Source of the DNA: Stenotrophomonas sp. Marseille-Q4652
GTDB lineage: Bacteria; Pseudomonadota; Gammaproteobacteria; Xanthomonadales; Xanthomonadaceae
Direction of reading: 5' to 3'
Length of the DNA stretch: 64,000 nt
Assembly: GCF_916618915.1 (NCBI RefSeq)
Contig: NZ_CAKAKE010000001.1
Location: 1,364,001 to 1,428,000 of the forward strand
In this document: piece after piece, positions 22,136-31,873 of the stretch
Layout: each line of letters begins with the position of its first letter
Position numbering within the stretch: the first letter of the stretch is position 1
Position numbers and translations under genes: made by a program
The notes under the pieces: generated by a model
What the model saw: the letters and a program-made list of their open reading frames with translations, nothing else
Told to the model about the DNA's origin: nothing
The model's database searches: none

Positions 22136-23758
22136 TCAGCGGCTCTTGCTTGTCCGCAGGGCATGGATGCGCGCCGGCGGCCGGAACGAATCGCTTCGCG
22201 CGTCATGCCAGTAGTCGCGGAACACCGCGTGCTCGGGATGCCCGGTGAGCAGCTCGCCCGGCTCCAGGAAGCGGTACAGCGAGGCCAGCGAACGGATTTC
22301 CACCGGCGAGACGCGGCGGATGATGTGCTCCGGGCCCAGCTCGGCCGGCGAATTGAGCCCGGCCGCGCACAGCAGGTCACGCAGCGCGCGCACCGTGTTG
22401 AGGTGGTAGTGCTGCACGCGCGTGGCCTTGTCGGCCGGGTCCAGCTTGCCCCAGCGGCCGCGGTCCTGGGTGGCAATGCCGGTCGGGCAGCGGTCGGTGT
22501 GGCAGCTCAGCGACTGGATGCAGCCCAGCGCGAACATGAAACCACGCCCGGCATTGCACCAGTCCGCGCCCATGGCCATGGTCCGGGCGATGTCGAAAGC
22601 GCTGGTGACCTTGCCGGCAGCCCCGAGCCGGATGCGCTCGCGCAGGTCCAGCCCGACCAGGGTGTTGTGCACCAGCATCAACGCCTCGTGCATCGGCAGG
22701 CCGACGTGGTCGATGAACTCCGCCGGCGAGGCACCGGTCCCGCCTTCGGCACCGTCGACGACGATGAAGTCCGGCAGCAGCCCGGTTTCGTGCATGGCCT
22801 TGGCGATGCCGAACCATTCCCAGGGATGGCCAATGGCCAGCTTGAAGCCCACCGGCTTGCCGCCGGACAGCTCGCGCAGGCGGGCCACGAACTCCAGCAG
22901 GCCCACCGGGGTGGAGAACGCCGAATGCTTGGACGGGGAGACGCACTCCACGCCCACCGGCACGCCACGGGTCACCGCGATCTCGGGACTGACCTTGGCC
23001 GCGGGCAGCACCCCGCCATGGCCCGGCTTGGCGCCTTGCGAGAGCTTGATCTCGATCATCTTCACCTGGTCGAGCGTGGCGTTGGCCACGAAGCGCTCCT
23101 CGCTGAAACCGCCCCGCTCGTCGCGGCAGCCGAAGTAGCCCGAGCCGATTTCCCACACCAGGTCGCCGCCATTCTCGCGGTGGTAGGGCGAAATCGAGCC
23201 CTCGCCGGTGTCGTGGTAGAAGCCGCCGCGGCGCGCGCCTTCGTTGAGCGCACGCACGGCGTTGGCCGACAGCGAGCCGAAGCTCATCGCCGAGATGTTG
23301 AATACGCTGGCCGAATAAGGCTGGGCGCAGTCCGGCCCGACCAGCACGCGGAAGTCGTGGTCGACGATCTGGGTCGGCGCCAGCGAGTGGTTGATCCACT
23401 CGTAATCCACCGCGTAGGTGCTGCGCAGGGTGCCGAACGGCACCACGTCCATCTCGTTCTTGGCGCGCTGGTAGACCAGGGCGCGCTGCTGGCGCGAGAA
23501 CGGCACGTCCTCGACATCGCTCTGCACGAAATACTGGCGGATCTCCGGGCCGATGGACTCCAGCCCGTAGCGGAAGTAGGCCAGCACCGGGTAGTTGCGG
23601 CGCAATGTGCTGCGCTTCTGCAGCACGTCCCAGGTACCCACCGCGGCGAGGAAGGCGAAGATCGCCACGCCCCAGCCCCAGGCCGGCCAGATCGGCGTCA
23701 GCGCCAGGGACAGCAACAGCATCGCAATGACGGCGACGTAACCCAGGTAACGGTGCAT
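22136..23758 (-). CDS. FMN-binding glutamate synthase family protein (GltB2-like)
   Basis: A 540-residue protein has two hydrophobic segments at the N terminus (YLGYVAVIAMLLLSLALTPIW) followed by the FMN-binding barrel of glutamate synthase large subunit. Seen are ISAMSFGSLSANAVRALNEGARRGG, GQAKPGHGG-type residues (LSQGAKPGHGGVLPAAKV) and the iron-sulphur segment SCHTDRCPTGIATQD. There is no glutamine amidotransferase domain. The true substrate of these membrane-anchored GltB-like proteins is not established. It is convergent with the flavoprotein gene. Confidence 0.9.
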   Translation of the reverse strand: MHRYLGYVAVIAMLLLSLALTPIWPAWGWGVAIFAFLAAVGTWDVLQKRSTLRRNYPVLAYFRYGLESIGPEIRQYFVQSDVEDVPFSRQQRALVYQRAKNEMDVVPFGTLRSTYAVDYEWINHSLAPTQIVDHDFRVLVGPDCAQPYSASVFNISAMSFGSLSANAVRALNEGARRGGFYHDTGEGSISPYHRENGGDLVWEIGSGYFGCRDERGGFSEERFVANATLDQVKMIEIKLSQGAKPGHGGVLPAAKVSPEIAVTRGVPVGVECVSPSKHSAFSTPVGLLEFVARLRELSGGKPVGFKLAIGHPWEWFGIAKAMHETGLLPDFIVVDGAEGGTGASPAEFIDHVGLPMHEALMLVHNTLVGLDLRERIRLGAAGKVTSAFDIARTMAMGADWCNAGRGFMFALGCIQSLSCHTDRCPTGIATQDRGRWGKLDPADKATRVQHYHLNTVRALRDLLCAAGLNSPAELGPEHIIRRVSPVEIRSLASLYRFLEPGELLTGHPEHAVFRDYWHDARSDSFRPPARIHALRTSKSR

Positions 23759-23785
23759 CGCGTTCCTCCAGGGGGGCAGCCCAGT

Positions 23786-25075
<1,290 letters not shown>

Positions 25076-25132
25076 GCCGTTCCTTGCAGGTGGGATCGGC
25101 CCCGGCGATGGGCCGGAGCCTGGTAGCGATGA

Positions 25133-25219
25133 TGGTGCCCGGAGCCGGAATCGAACCGGCATGGGGTCGCCCCCGGCGGATTTTAAGTCCGATGCGTCTA
25201 CCAGTTTCGCCATCCGGGC
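25133..25219 (-). tRNA. tRNA-Leu (anticodon TAA)
   Basis: The minus strand reads as a class II tRNA: acceptor GCCCGGA paired with TCCGGGC, D-arm GGCGAAACTGGTAGACGC, anticodon loop CTTAAAA with TAA, a long variable arm (GGGGGCGACCCC region), T-loop GGTTCGATTCC, and encoded CCA. It is 87 bases long. It lies between hemN and the sugar dehydrogenase gene. Confidence 0.96.
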
Positions 25220-25241
25220 ATCGCGATAGCGTGCCTGATCC

Positions 25242-25265
25242 CCGCGGGATTGTGAAATCCCGCGT
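25242..25265. other. Hairpin between hemN and tRNA-Leu
   Basis: An inverted repeat GCGGGATT / AATCCCGC-type (with one mismatch at the loop edge) lies 22 bp downstream of the hemN stop on the minus strand. There is no T tract, so it is at most a weak terminator or a processing hairpin ahead of the tRNA. Confidence 0.35.
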
Positions 25266-25287
25266 CCCGGAAACGTGTTCCAGGTGC

Positions 25288-26697
25288 TCAGATCGCCCGC
25301 GAATAGCGCGCCGGCTGCCCGGGCTGCTGCAGGTAGTGGTCAAAGCACATCGCCAGCAGGCGCAGCAGCGGGCGCCCGGCGGTGGTGGCACGGATCACGC
25401 CGGCGCGGTACTCGGCCAGGCCGTCATCCTGCAGCACCCGCAGCGCCTGCAGTTCGCCGGCGAAGTAGGCATCGAAATCAATGCCGTGGCGGGCGGCGAG
25501 CTTGCCGGTATCCACCATCCCCTGGCACATCAGCTGCTGGATCAGGTCCGCGCGCAGCAGGTCGTCGGACGACAGCTCCAGCCCGCGCCATACCGGGATC
25601 CGGCCCTCGTCCACTGCCGCTTCCCAGCCCGGCAGGTCGCGCGGGTTCTGGCTGTAGGTGTTGTCGATATGGCTGATCGCGCTGACGCCCAGCCCCACCA
25701 GGTCGGTCTGCGCATGGGTGGTGTAGCCCATGAAGTTGCGGTGCAGGCTGCCGGCGCGCTGGGCCAGCGACAGGTCCTCGCCAGGCAGCGCGAAGTGGTC
25801 CATGCCGATGTACTGGTAACCGGCCAGCGCCAGCCGCCGCACCGCCAGGCCGAGCAGCGCCAGCTTGCGTTCGGCGCTGGGCAGCTCGGCATCGGCGATC
25901 TGCCGCTGCGCGCGGAACATGTGCGGCAGGTGGGCGTAGCCGTAGATCGCCAGCCGGTCCGGGCGCACCGCGACCACGGTTTCCAGGGTGCGCCCAAAGC
26001 CCTGCAGCGATTGCCGCGGCAGGCCGTAGATCAGGTCGACGTTGACCGAGCGGATGCCGTACTTGCGGCAGGCCTCGATGATGGCCAGGGTCTGCTCCAC
26101 CGACTGCTCGCGGTTGATCGCCTTCTGCACTTCCGCATCGAAGTCCTGCACGCCGAGGCTTGCACGGTTGAAGCCCAGCTTTGCCAGCACCGCAATGTCG
26201 TCGGGCGTGACGAAGCGCGGGTCCAGCTCGATGGAGAAGTCGCGCTCGGCGCGCTCGCTGAAGCGGAAGCGCTCGGCGAGCCCTTCGATGAGCATGGTCA
26301 GCAGTTGCGGCGACAGGAAGTTCGGCGTGCCGCCACCCAGGTGCAGCTGGATGACCTCGCGGCTTTCGTCGAACAAGGGCGCCACCGCATCGGCTTCGTG
26401 CAGCACGCGTTCGACATAGGCCTCGCCTTTGGACGCATCGCGGGTGATCACGCGGTTGCAGCCGCAGTAGAAACACGGGCTGCTGCAGTACGGGACATGC
26501 ACGTACAGCGACAGCGCACGCCCGGACGCATTGCTGCGCGCTATCGCCTGGCCCAGTTCGGCGGCACCGAAGCCATCGTGGAAATGCGGCGCGGTCGGAT
26601 AGGAGGTGTAGCGCGGACCGGGCCGGTCATGCCGGCGCAGCACCCGTGGATCGAAGGTCCAGCCAAGCGGGGACGGAATCGGGGTCATGGTGTCCAT
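25288..26697 (-). CDS. hemN: Oxygen-independent coproporphyrinogen III oxidase
   Basis: HemN is a radical-SAM enzyme that makes protoporphyrinogen IX without oxygen. The product is about 469 residues, with the cluster motif PYCSSPCFYCGCNRV (CxxxCxxC), the GGGTPNFLSPQ loop, SIELDPRFVTPDD and SLGVQDFDAEVQKAINREQ. ATGs at 26697 and 26688 are both possible. A near-perfect Anr/FNR box lies 35 bp upstream of the first, so anaerobic induction is likely. It follows the truncated-haemoglobin gene on the same strand. Confidence 0.95.
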   Translation of the reverse strand: MDTMTPIPSPLGWTFDPRVLRRHDRPGPRYTSYPTAPHFHDGFGAAELGQAIARSNASGRALSLYVHVPYCSSPCFYCGCNRVITRDASKGEAYVERVLHEADAVAPLFDESREVIQLHLGGGTPNFLSPQLLTMLIEGLAERFRFSERAERDFSIELDPRFVTPDDIAVLAKLGFNRASLGVQDFDAEVQKAINREQSVEQTLAIIEACRKYGIRSVNVDLIYGLPRQSLQGFGRTLETVVAVRPDRLAIYGYAHLPHMFRAQRQIADAELPSAERKLALLGLAVRRLALAGYQYIGMDHFALPGEDLSLAQRAGSLHRNFMGYTTHAQTDLVGLGVSAISHIDNTYSQNPRDLPGWEAAVDEGRIPVWRGLELSSDDLLRADLIQQLMCQGMVDTGKLAARHGIDFDAYFAGELQALRVLQDDGLAEYRAGVIRATTAGRPLLRLLAMCFDHYLQQPGQPARYSRAI

Positions 26698-26731
26698 GCC
26701 CCCAGCTTGACGCCGGCCCCGCGCGCACGCC

Positions 26732-26745
26732 TTGAGCCAGATCAA
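26732..26745. promoter_or_regulatory. Anr/FNR-like box upstream of hemN
   Basis: TTGAGCCAGATCAA matches the FNR/Anr consensus TTGAT-N4-ATCAA at nine of ten defined positions. It lies 34 bases before the hemN ATG at 26697 and 15 bases after the haemoglobin gene stop. The distance to the start is compatible with class II activation. Confidence 0.75.
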
Positions 26746-26760
26746 TCTCCGGCCCGGCGT

Positions 26761-27180
26761 TCAGGAACCGCGCCCGTGCAGCGGCAGTGTCGGCCAGCGC
26801 GACATCTGGAACCGCCGCCAGAAGTTGTCGGCAATCCGCGCGGCGGCTTCGTTGGCGACCTTCTCCATGCCGGGGTTGCCCAGGCTGGCAGCGGCCTGCC
26901 GGAACAGCTCCAGCCAGCGCTCGAACAGGGCCTGGCTGAGCTCGTCTATTGCCATGTGCTTGCCCATGGGCGAGCCATTGAACCGGCGCGTGCCTCGCAG
27001 CAGGGCCGACCAGAAATCCACCAGGTGGGCCATGTGCGCATCCCAGTCGTGCACGCGGGCGGCAAACACCGGCCCAAGCATGTCGTCCTCCCGCACCCGC
27101 GCATAGAAGCCGTGCACCAGGGCGGTGACTTCCTCCTCGCTGCAGAGGTCGGGGCCGGGTTGCGGGAGCGTGGTGTCCAA
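26761..27180 (-). CDS. Group III truncated haemoglobin
   Basis: A 139-residue globin with the group III pattern: EEEVTALVHGFYARVREDDMLGPVF, DWDAHMAHLVDFWSALLRGTRRFNGSPMGKHMA, and C-terminal DNFWRRFQMSRW. The proximal His region follows LFERWLELFRQAA less clearly than in other globins, since group III lacks the full glycine motifs. The role is probably oxygen, NO or sulphide-related chemistry at low oxygen, inferred from its place between hemN and the Anr box at 27235-27248. Confidence 0.9.
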   Translation of the reverse strand: MDTTLPQPGPDLCSEEEVTALVHGFYARVREDDMLGPVFAARVHDWDAHMAHLVDFWSALLRGTRRFNGSPMGKHMAIDELSQALFERWLELFRQAAASLGNPGMEKVANEAAARIADNFWRRFQMSRWPTLPLHGRGS

Positions 27181-27234
27181 GGAGGGTTGCCATCAGGGGG
27201 CGCGCGAGCGCCAATGAACGGGGCCGCGAGGCCA

Positions 27235-27248
27235 TTGATCATGATCAA
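27235..27248. promoter_or_regulatory. Perfect palindromic Anr/FNR box
   Basis: TTGATCATGATCAA is a full 14-bp match to the FNR/Anr consensus and is self-complementary. It sits in the divergent region between the truncated haemoglobin gene (start 27180) and the small membrane protein-ccoG pair (start 27366), so it could control both. Confidence 0.88.
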
Positions 27249-27365
27249 TGTCCCCCGGGGCACACCTGCCTAGTCTTCGCAGGGTCAGGTGGAGCGCCTG
27301 CACGGCGCCGACGCCTCCTCCCATGATATCGCCCGCGGTGTCGGGCCCGCCCCCCGGACTTTGCC

Positions 27366-27674
27366 ATGAGCGACTTGGACTTCCTTCCGCAACGCCCTGC
27401 CCGCCGGCCGCTGGTCCAGCGGCTGGGCACGGTACTGTGGCCCAGTTTCCTGGCCGCAGCCCTCGCCACCGGCGCGTTCTTTGCCTTCGTCGACCCGCTG
27501 CAGCTGCGCGACATCACCTTCCCCGACCATTCGCTGAGCCGCGAGCTGGGCTATACCGGCGGCTTCTTCATGTTCTGGGCCGTTACCACGCTGTCCAGCG
27601 GCCTGACCAGCTTCCTGCAGCGCCCGCTGCAGGCCGGGGACGAGGGCGAAAACGAACAGGACACGCTGGAATGA
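27366..27674 (+). CDS. Small two-span membrane protein upstream of ccoG
   Basis: A 102-residue protein has a basic N terminus and two hydrophobic segments, TVLWPSFLAAALATGAFFAFV and YTGGFFMFWAVTTLSSGLTSFL, then an acidic tail ending DEGENEQDTLE. No family name is recognised. Its stop overlaps the ccoG start (ATGA at 27671-27674), so the two are translationally coupled and probably work together at low oxygen, downstream of the Anr box. Confidence 0.72.
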   Translation: MSDLDFLPQRPARRPLVQRLGTVLWPSFLAAALATGAFFAFVDPLQLRDITFPDHSLSRELGYTGGFFMFWAVTTLSSGLTSFLQRPLQAGDEGENEQDTLE

Positions 27675-28774
27675 GCTCGCTGCGCAACCTGCCCCTGCAA
27701 CTGGTCCTGGTGGAGGAATCGGCCAGCGGGCAGAACCTGCCCACGCCGCCGGCCCAGGGGAGCAACCAGCGCTGGCAGCGGCGCCTGGCCGGTGCCCTGC
27801 TGCTGTTGTTCTACGGCCTGCCTTGGCTGGACTGGAATGGTCGCCAGGCCGTGCTGCTGGACCTTCCCGCCCGCCGCTTCGACTTCTTCGGCCTCACCCT
27901 GCTGCCGGGTGATTTCGGCTGGCTGGTGTGGGCCGCAGTGGTGGCAATCGCGGGCCTGTGCCTGCTCACCGCCAGCGCCGGACGCGTGTGGTGCGGGTTT
28001 GGCTGCCCGCAGACGATCATGAGCGGCATCTACCGCGCGATCGAACGCCGCACCGCCCCGGGTACTCCGCCGCAACTCGTTGCCCGGCACATCATCTGGG
28101 CCGCGATCGCGATCTGGACCGGCGTCACCTTCGTCGGCTTCTTCTCGCCGATCCGCGCCCTGCTCGCCCATACCTGGCCGCTGTCATGGAGCTCCTGGGA
28201 GATCTTCTGGGCCAGCTTCTATGCACTGGCAACCTGGGGCAACGCGGGGTTCCTGCGCGGCCAGGTCTGTACCTACCTGTGCCCCTACGCGCGGATGGAG
28301 CGCCTGCTGTGCGACCACGTCACGCCACGTGTCGGCTACGACCCGCGCCGCGGCGAACCACGCGGTCCGCACCAGCCAGGCCTGCCCAGCGTCCTGGAGC
28401 GTGCCCGCGGCCTGCTCGACCCCACCACGGCACGCGACTACGCCTTCCGTGCCACCCACGCCGAACTGGCCGGCCCGATGCCGCGCTTCAGTCCCGAGCA
28501 CCTGGGCGACTGCGTCGATTGCCGGCAATGCGTGCAGGCCTGTCCGCAGGGCCTGGACATCCGCGCCGGCCGCGATGCGCACTGTACCGACTGTGGCGCC
28601 TGCATCGATGCGTGCAATACGCGCATGGCGCGCCTGCAATTCCCGACCGGGCTGATCCGCCGCGTTGGCAGCAGCGACGTGGCGCGCATGCGAAGGATGC
28701 GGCCGCGCATCGCCATTCCAACGGCGGCGCTGATCCTGTTGCTGCTGGGCGGGGCACTGGCCCTGCTGTTCTGA
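27671..28774 (+). CDS. ccoG: CcoG/FixG-like 4Fe-4S membrane protein, short form
   Basis: CcoG reduces copper during cbb3 oxidase assembly. This product has the family motifs VWCGFGCPQTIMSGIYRAIE, VCTYLCPYARMERLLCD and two ferredoxin clusters, CVDCRQCVQACPQG and CTDCGACIDACNTRM, within about five membrane spans. At 367 residues it is roughly 100 short of usual CcoG: it ends just after one more membrane span and lacks the periplasmic Ig-like C-terminal domain. No ccoNOQP genes are in the window. The frame is intact, so the shortness is likely natural. Confidence 0.85.
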   Translation: MSSLRNLPLQLVLVEESASGQNLPTPPAQGSNQRWQRRLAGALLLLFYGLPWLDWNGRQAVLLDLPARRFDFFGLTLLPGDFGWLVWAAVVAIAGLCLLTASAGRVWCGFGCPQTIMSGIYRAIERRTAPGTPPQLVARHIIWAAIAIWTGVTFVGFFSPIRALLAHTWPLSWSSWEIFWASFYALATWGNAGFLRGQVCTYLCPYARMERLLCDHVTPRVGYDPRRGEPRGPHQPGLPSVLERARGLLDPTTARDYAFRATHAELAGPMPRFSPEHLGDCVDCRQCVQACPQGLDIRAGRDAHCTDCGACIDACNTRMARLQFPTGLIRRVGSSDVARMRRMRPRIAIPTAALILLLLGGALALLF

Positions 28775-28846
28775 GCCGGGTCGGCGGCCGCCATGCCGGC
28801 AGCCGCCGCCGCGACAGGACAAGCGGCATTCCACCGGACGCCCAAA

Positions 28847-28878
28847 CGAAAAAGCCCCCGCACTGCGGGGGCTTTTCG
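28847..28878. terminator. Bidirectional terminator between ccoG and tRNA-Cys
   Basis: A long stem (CGAAAAGCCCCCGC-type, 13-14 bp, 3-base loop) with A and T runs on each side separates the convergent ccoG and tRNA Gly-Gly-Cys operons. It ends tRNA transcription with five T on the minus strand. Confidence 0.88.
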
Positions 28879-28882
28879 AATA

Positions 28883-28956
28883 TGGAGGCCTGGGTCGGAA
28901 TCGAACCGGCGTACGCGGATTTGCAATCCGCTGCATAACCACTCTGCTACCAGGCC
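28883..28956 (-). tRNA. tRNA-Cys (anticodon GCA)
   Basis: The minus strand shows acceptor GGCCTGG paired with CCAGGCC, D-arm TAGCAGAGTGGTTATGC, anticodon loop ATTGCAAA with GCA, T-arm CCGGTTCGATTCCG and an encoded CCA end. Length 74. It is the last gene of the Gly-Gly-Cys tRNA operon. Confidence 0.97.
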
Positions 28957-29005
28957 GGTGCTTCTGGATTCTACCGAAAATCCGCTTTTGCGGACCCCGA
29001 TATTA

Positions 29006-29029
29006 CAAGACCCCGCGAGCGGGGTCTTG
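29006..29029. other. Hairpin between tRNA-Gly and tRNA-Cys
   Basis: A perfect inverted repeat (CAAGACCCCGC ... GCGGGGTCTTG) lies in the 80-bp spacer between the two tRNAs. There is no adjoining T run, so it more likely marks an RNA processing site or an attenuating pause than a terminator. Confidence 0.45.
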
Positions 29030-29036
29030 AAGAATC

Positions 29037-29112
<76 letters not shown>

Positions 29113-29271
29113 TTGGGAGCCACGCATTGTACAGATGAATCGTGCAGTGCGCCAGCTTTTTTAACAACTTTCTTCACTTTGCAGGTGTCTTCTTTCGAAG
29201 ATCCGCATCGCCACCAGGCTGATGCGCTGCCTGCACCCCTGATCGAAAAATCCTTGGTGAAATCTTCGATC

Positions 29272-29347
<76 letters not shown>

Positions 29348-29360
29348 TTGGGGAGGCGAA

Positions 29361-29388
29361 ATTCTACATGCTAACCATGCCCTGTCAA
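29361..29388 (-). promoter_or_regulatory. Promoter of the Gly-Gly-Cys tRNA operon
   Basis: On the minus strand TTGACA (29383-29388) and TAGAAT (29361-29366) are 16 bases apart, close to the sigma-70 ideal. An A/T-rich stretch just upstream, which overlaps the poly-Lys 3' end of pgsA, could act as an UP element. Confidence 0.8.
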
Positions 29389-29398
29389 CAGTCCTTTT

Positions 29399-30016
29399 TT
29401 ACTTTTTTTTGCTCTGTTCGCGCGCGGCCTTTTCATCCTCGCGCAGGCTTGGCCATGCGGCGTGCAGGTACTGGATTCCGGACCACAACGTGAGCACCGC
29501 GGCGATAGCCAGCGTCCAGTCGCCGATATGGAAAATCGGCTCGCCCATCCAGATCTCGCGCGTGGCGGTCATGCCTGGCGTGACCGAGTACAGCAGGCAC
29601 AGCAGCGCCACCATCTGCGCGGTGGTCTTGATCTTGCCGATCATCGCAACACGCACCTTGGCGCGCTGCCCGATCTCGGCCATCCACTCGCGCAGCGCCG
29701 ATACCGCGATCTCGCGACCGACGATGACCGCCGCCCAGAACGCCATCCACGGCGTCGGGTGACCCTGCACGATCAGGAACAGCGCAACGGCCACCATCAG
29801 CTTGTCGGCCACCGGGTCCAGGAACGCGCCGAAGGCCGAATGCAGTTCGTAGCGACGCGCAATCCAGCCGTCCAGCCAGTCGGTGATGGCCGCCAGGCCG
29901 AAGATCGCGGCGCAGGCGAAGTTCGTCCACTTGTAGGGAAGATAGAACACCAGCACCAGCACCGGAATCATCACGATCCGCAGCAGGGTCAGCCAGGTGG
30001 GGACGGTCAATTTCAT
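29399..30016 (-). CDS. pgsA: CDP-diacylglycerol-glycerol-3-phosphate 3-phosphatidyltransferase
   Basis: PgsA makes phosphatidylglycerol phosphate in the inner membrane. The 205-residue product has the CDP-alcohol phosphotransferase motif DWLDGWIARRYELHSAFGAFLDPVAD (DG-x2-AR-x8-G-x3-D-x3-D) starting near residue 46, and several membrane spans. The tail is basic (REQSKKK). It follows uvrC after 9 bp, a common pairing, and its 3' end abuts the tRNA-Gly promoter. Confidence 0.96.
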   Translation of the reverse strand: MKLTVPTWLTLLRIVMIPVLVLVFYLPYKWTNFACAAIFGLAAITDWLDGWIARRYELHSAFGAFLDPVADKLMVAVALFLIVQGHPTPWMAFWAAVIVGREIAVSALREWMAEIGQRAKVRVAMIGKIKTTAQMVALLCLLYSVTPGMTATREIWMGEPIFHIGDWTLAIAAVLTLWSGIQYLHAAWPSLREDEKAAREQSKKK

Positions 30017-30025
30017 GTTGCAGCT

Positions 30026-31873
30026 TTACTCCGCCGCGGCATCGGGTACCGACAGTCCATGAAGGTTAGCGTAGATGCGGGCGGCCAGTGCGTCATTTAT
30101 CCCCTCCACGCGCGCGATCTCGCCCTGTCCGGCGGCCTTGAGTCCGGCCAGGCCACCAAAGTGCTTCAGCAGGCTGGCACGACGACGCGGTCCGATGCCG
30201 GGGATGTCTTCCAGCTTGCTGGTCATGCGCGCCTTTTGCCGGCGACCGCGATGGCCGGTGATCGCAAAACGATGGGCCTCGTCACGCACCTGCTGGATGA
30301 ACTGCAGCGCCGGTGAAGCGGCGCCCGGACGCAGCTCGCGACCATCGGGCAGCAGCAGTGCCTCGTGCCCGGCGCGGCGCTCCGCGCCCTTGGCCACGCC
30401 CACCAGCATCACGTTCTCCACGCCGAGGTCGGCCAGCGCGGCCTGGGCCTGGGCCAGCTGCCCTGCCCCGCCGTCGATCAGCAGGACATCGGGCAGCACC
30501 CCCTCCTCCTCCACCGCGCGACGGAAGCGGCGCTCGATCGCCTGGCGCATGGCCGCGTAGTCATCGCCCGGCTCGATGCCGCTGATGTTGTAGCGCCGGT
30601 ACTGGCTGCGCACCGGGCCGGCGGCGTCGAACACCACGCACGATGCCACCGTGGCCTCGCCCATGGTGTGGCTGATGTCGAAACATTCGACCCGCTTTAC
30701 CTGCTCGGCCAGCCCAAGCATCTCGCGCAGGGCCTCGCTGCGCGCGTGCTGCGCGCTGCGGCTGCCCACTTCGGTGACCAGGGTGATCTGTGCATTGCGG
30801 CTGGCCAGCTCGACGTAGCCGGCGCGTTCGCCGCGCACGTTCCACTTCAGCTGCACCTTGCGTTCGGCAGCGGTACACAGGGCGGCTTCGATCAGATCGG
30901 CGTCGGGTATCTCGCGGTCCAGCAGGATTTCCCGCGGCGGGGTCTGCTCGGCGTAGTACTGCGACACGAACGCAGCCAGCACCTCGTCCGCGCTGTCCTC
31001 GCCATTGGTGCGAGGGAAGAACGCGCGGGTACCGAGGTTGCGACCATCGCGGAAGGCCAGCAGCAGCACGCAGGCACTGCCGCCCTGCACCGCGCAGGCC
31101 AGCACGTCCAGGTCGGCGGCGCGACCATCCACGTACTGCCGGTTCTGCATGCTGCGCAGCGAGGCGATGAGGTCGCGCAGGCGCGCGGCGCGTTCGAACT
31201 CCAGCTCCTCGCTGGCGCGCTGCATGGACTGCACCAGTTCCTCGCCGAGCTGGTCGCTCTTGCCCTCCAGGAACATCGAGGCACGCCGCACCGCCTCGGC
31301 ATATTCCTCGGCCGGCACCAGCCCTACGCAGGGCGCGCTGCAGCGGCCGATCTGGTACTGCAGGCATGGCCGCGAGCGGTTGCGGAACACGCTGTCCTCG
31401 CAACTGCGCAGCTTGAACAGCTTGTGCATCAGGTTGAGCGTCTCGCGCACCGCGGTCACGCCCGGATACGGCCCGAAGTAGCGACCCGGCACCGAACGCG
31501 GGCCGCGATGCAGGCCGATCCGCGGCCATTCGTCGCGGGTCAGCAGCACATGCGGATAAGTCTTGTCGTCGCGCAGGGAGACGTTGTACCGCGGCGAAAG
31601 CGACTTGATCAGCTGGTTTTCCAGCAGCAGCGCCTCGGCCTCGGTGCGGGTGACGGTCACGTCCATGCGCGCCACCTGCGAGAGCATCATCATGATCCGG
31701 GTGCTCTTGGGCGACCCGTTGAAGTAACTGCCGACGCGCTTGCGCAGCGCGCCGGCCTTGCCGACGTACAGCAGGGTGTCGTCGGCGGCGTACATCCGGT
31801 AAACCCCCGGGGCGGTACTCAGGTTGGCTGCAAACGCCTTGCCATCAAACGCCGGGGCTGCCTCACTGCTCAT
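30026..31873 (-). CDS. uvrC: Excinuclease ABC subunit C
   Basis: UvrC makes both incisions in nucleotide excision repair. The 615-residue product has the GIY-YIG domain (APGVYRMYAADDTLLYVGKAGALRKRVGSYF), the UVR segment ERAARLRDLIASL, the RNase H-like catalytic half (VECFDISHTMGEATVASCVVF, LLIDGGAGQLAQA) and a C-terminal HhH motif (IPGIGPRRRASLLKHFGG). Its ATG overlaps the stop of the thioredoxin-NHL gene by 4 bases. UvrB is encoded at 54.2-56.2 kb. Confidence 0.97.
   Translation of the reverse strand: MSSEAAPAFDGKAFAANLSTAPGVYRMYAADDTLLYVGKAGALRKRVGSYFNGSPKSTRIMMMLSQVARMDVTVTRTEAEALLLENQLIKSLSPRYNVSLRDDKTYPHVLLTRDEWPRIGLHRGPRSVPGRYFGPYPGVTAVRETLNLMHKLFKLRSCEDSVFRNRSRPCLQYQIGRCSAPCVGLVPAEEYAEAVRRASMFLEGKSDQLGEELVQSMQRASEELEFERAARLRDLIASLRSMQNRQYVDGRAADLDVLACAVQGGSACVLLLAFRDGRNLGTRAFFPRTNGEDSADEVLAAFVSQYYAEQTPPREILLDREIPDADLIEAALCTAAERKVQLKWNVRGERAGYVELASRNAQITLVTEVGSRSAQHARSEALREMLGLAEQVKRVECFDISHTMGEATVASCVVFDAAGPVRSQYRRYNISGIEPGDDYAAMRQAIERRFRRAVEEEGVLPDVLLIDGGAGQLAQAQAALADLGVENVMLVGVAKGAERRAGHEALLLPDGRELRPGAASPALQFIQQVRDEAHRFAITGHRGRRQKARMTSKLEDIPGIGPRRRASLLKHFGGLAGLKAAGQGEIARVEGINDALAARIYANLHGLSVPDAAAE

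Noticed and set aside
28979..29029. A small RNA gene between tRNA-Cys and tRNA-Gly
   Set aside because: Two hairpins are present but no promoter or T-tract terminator for an independent transcript could be seen.
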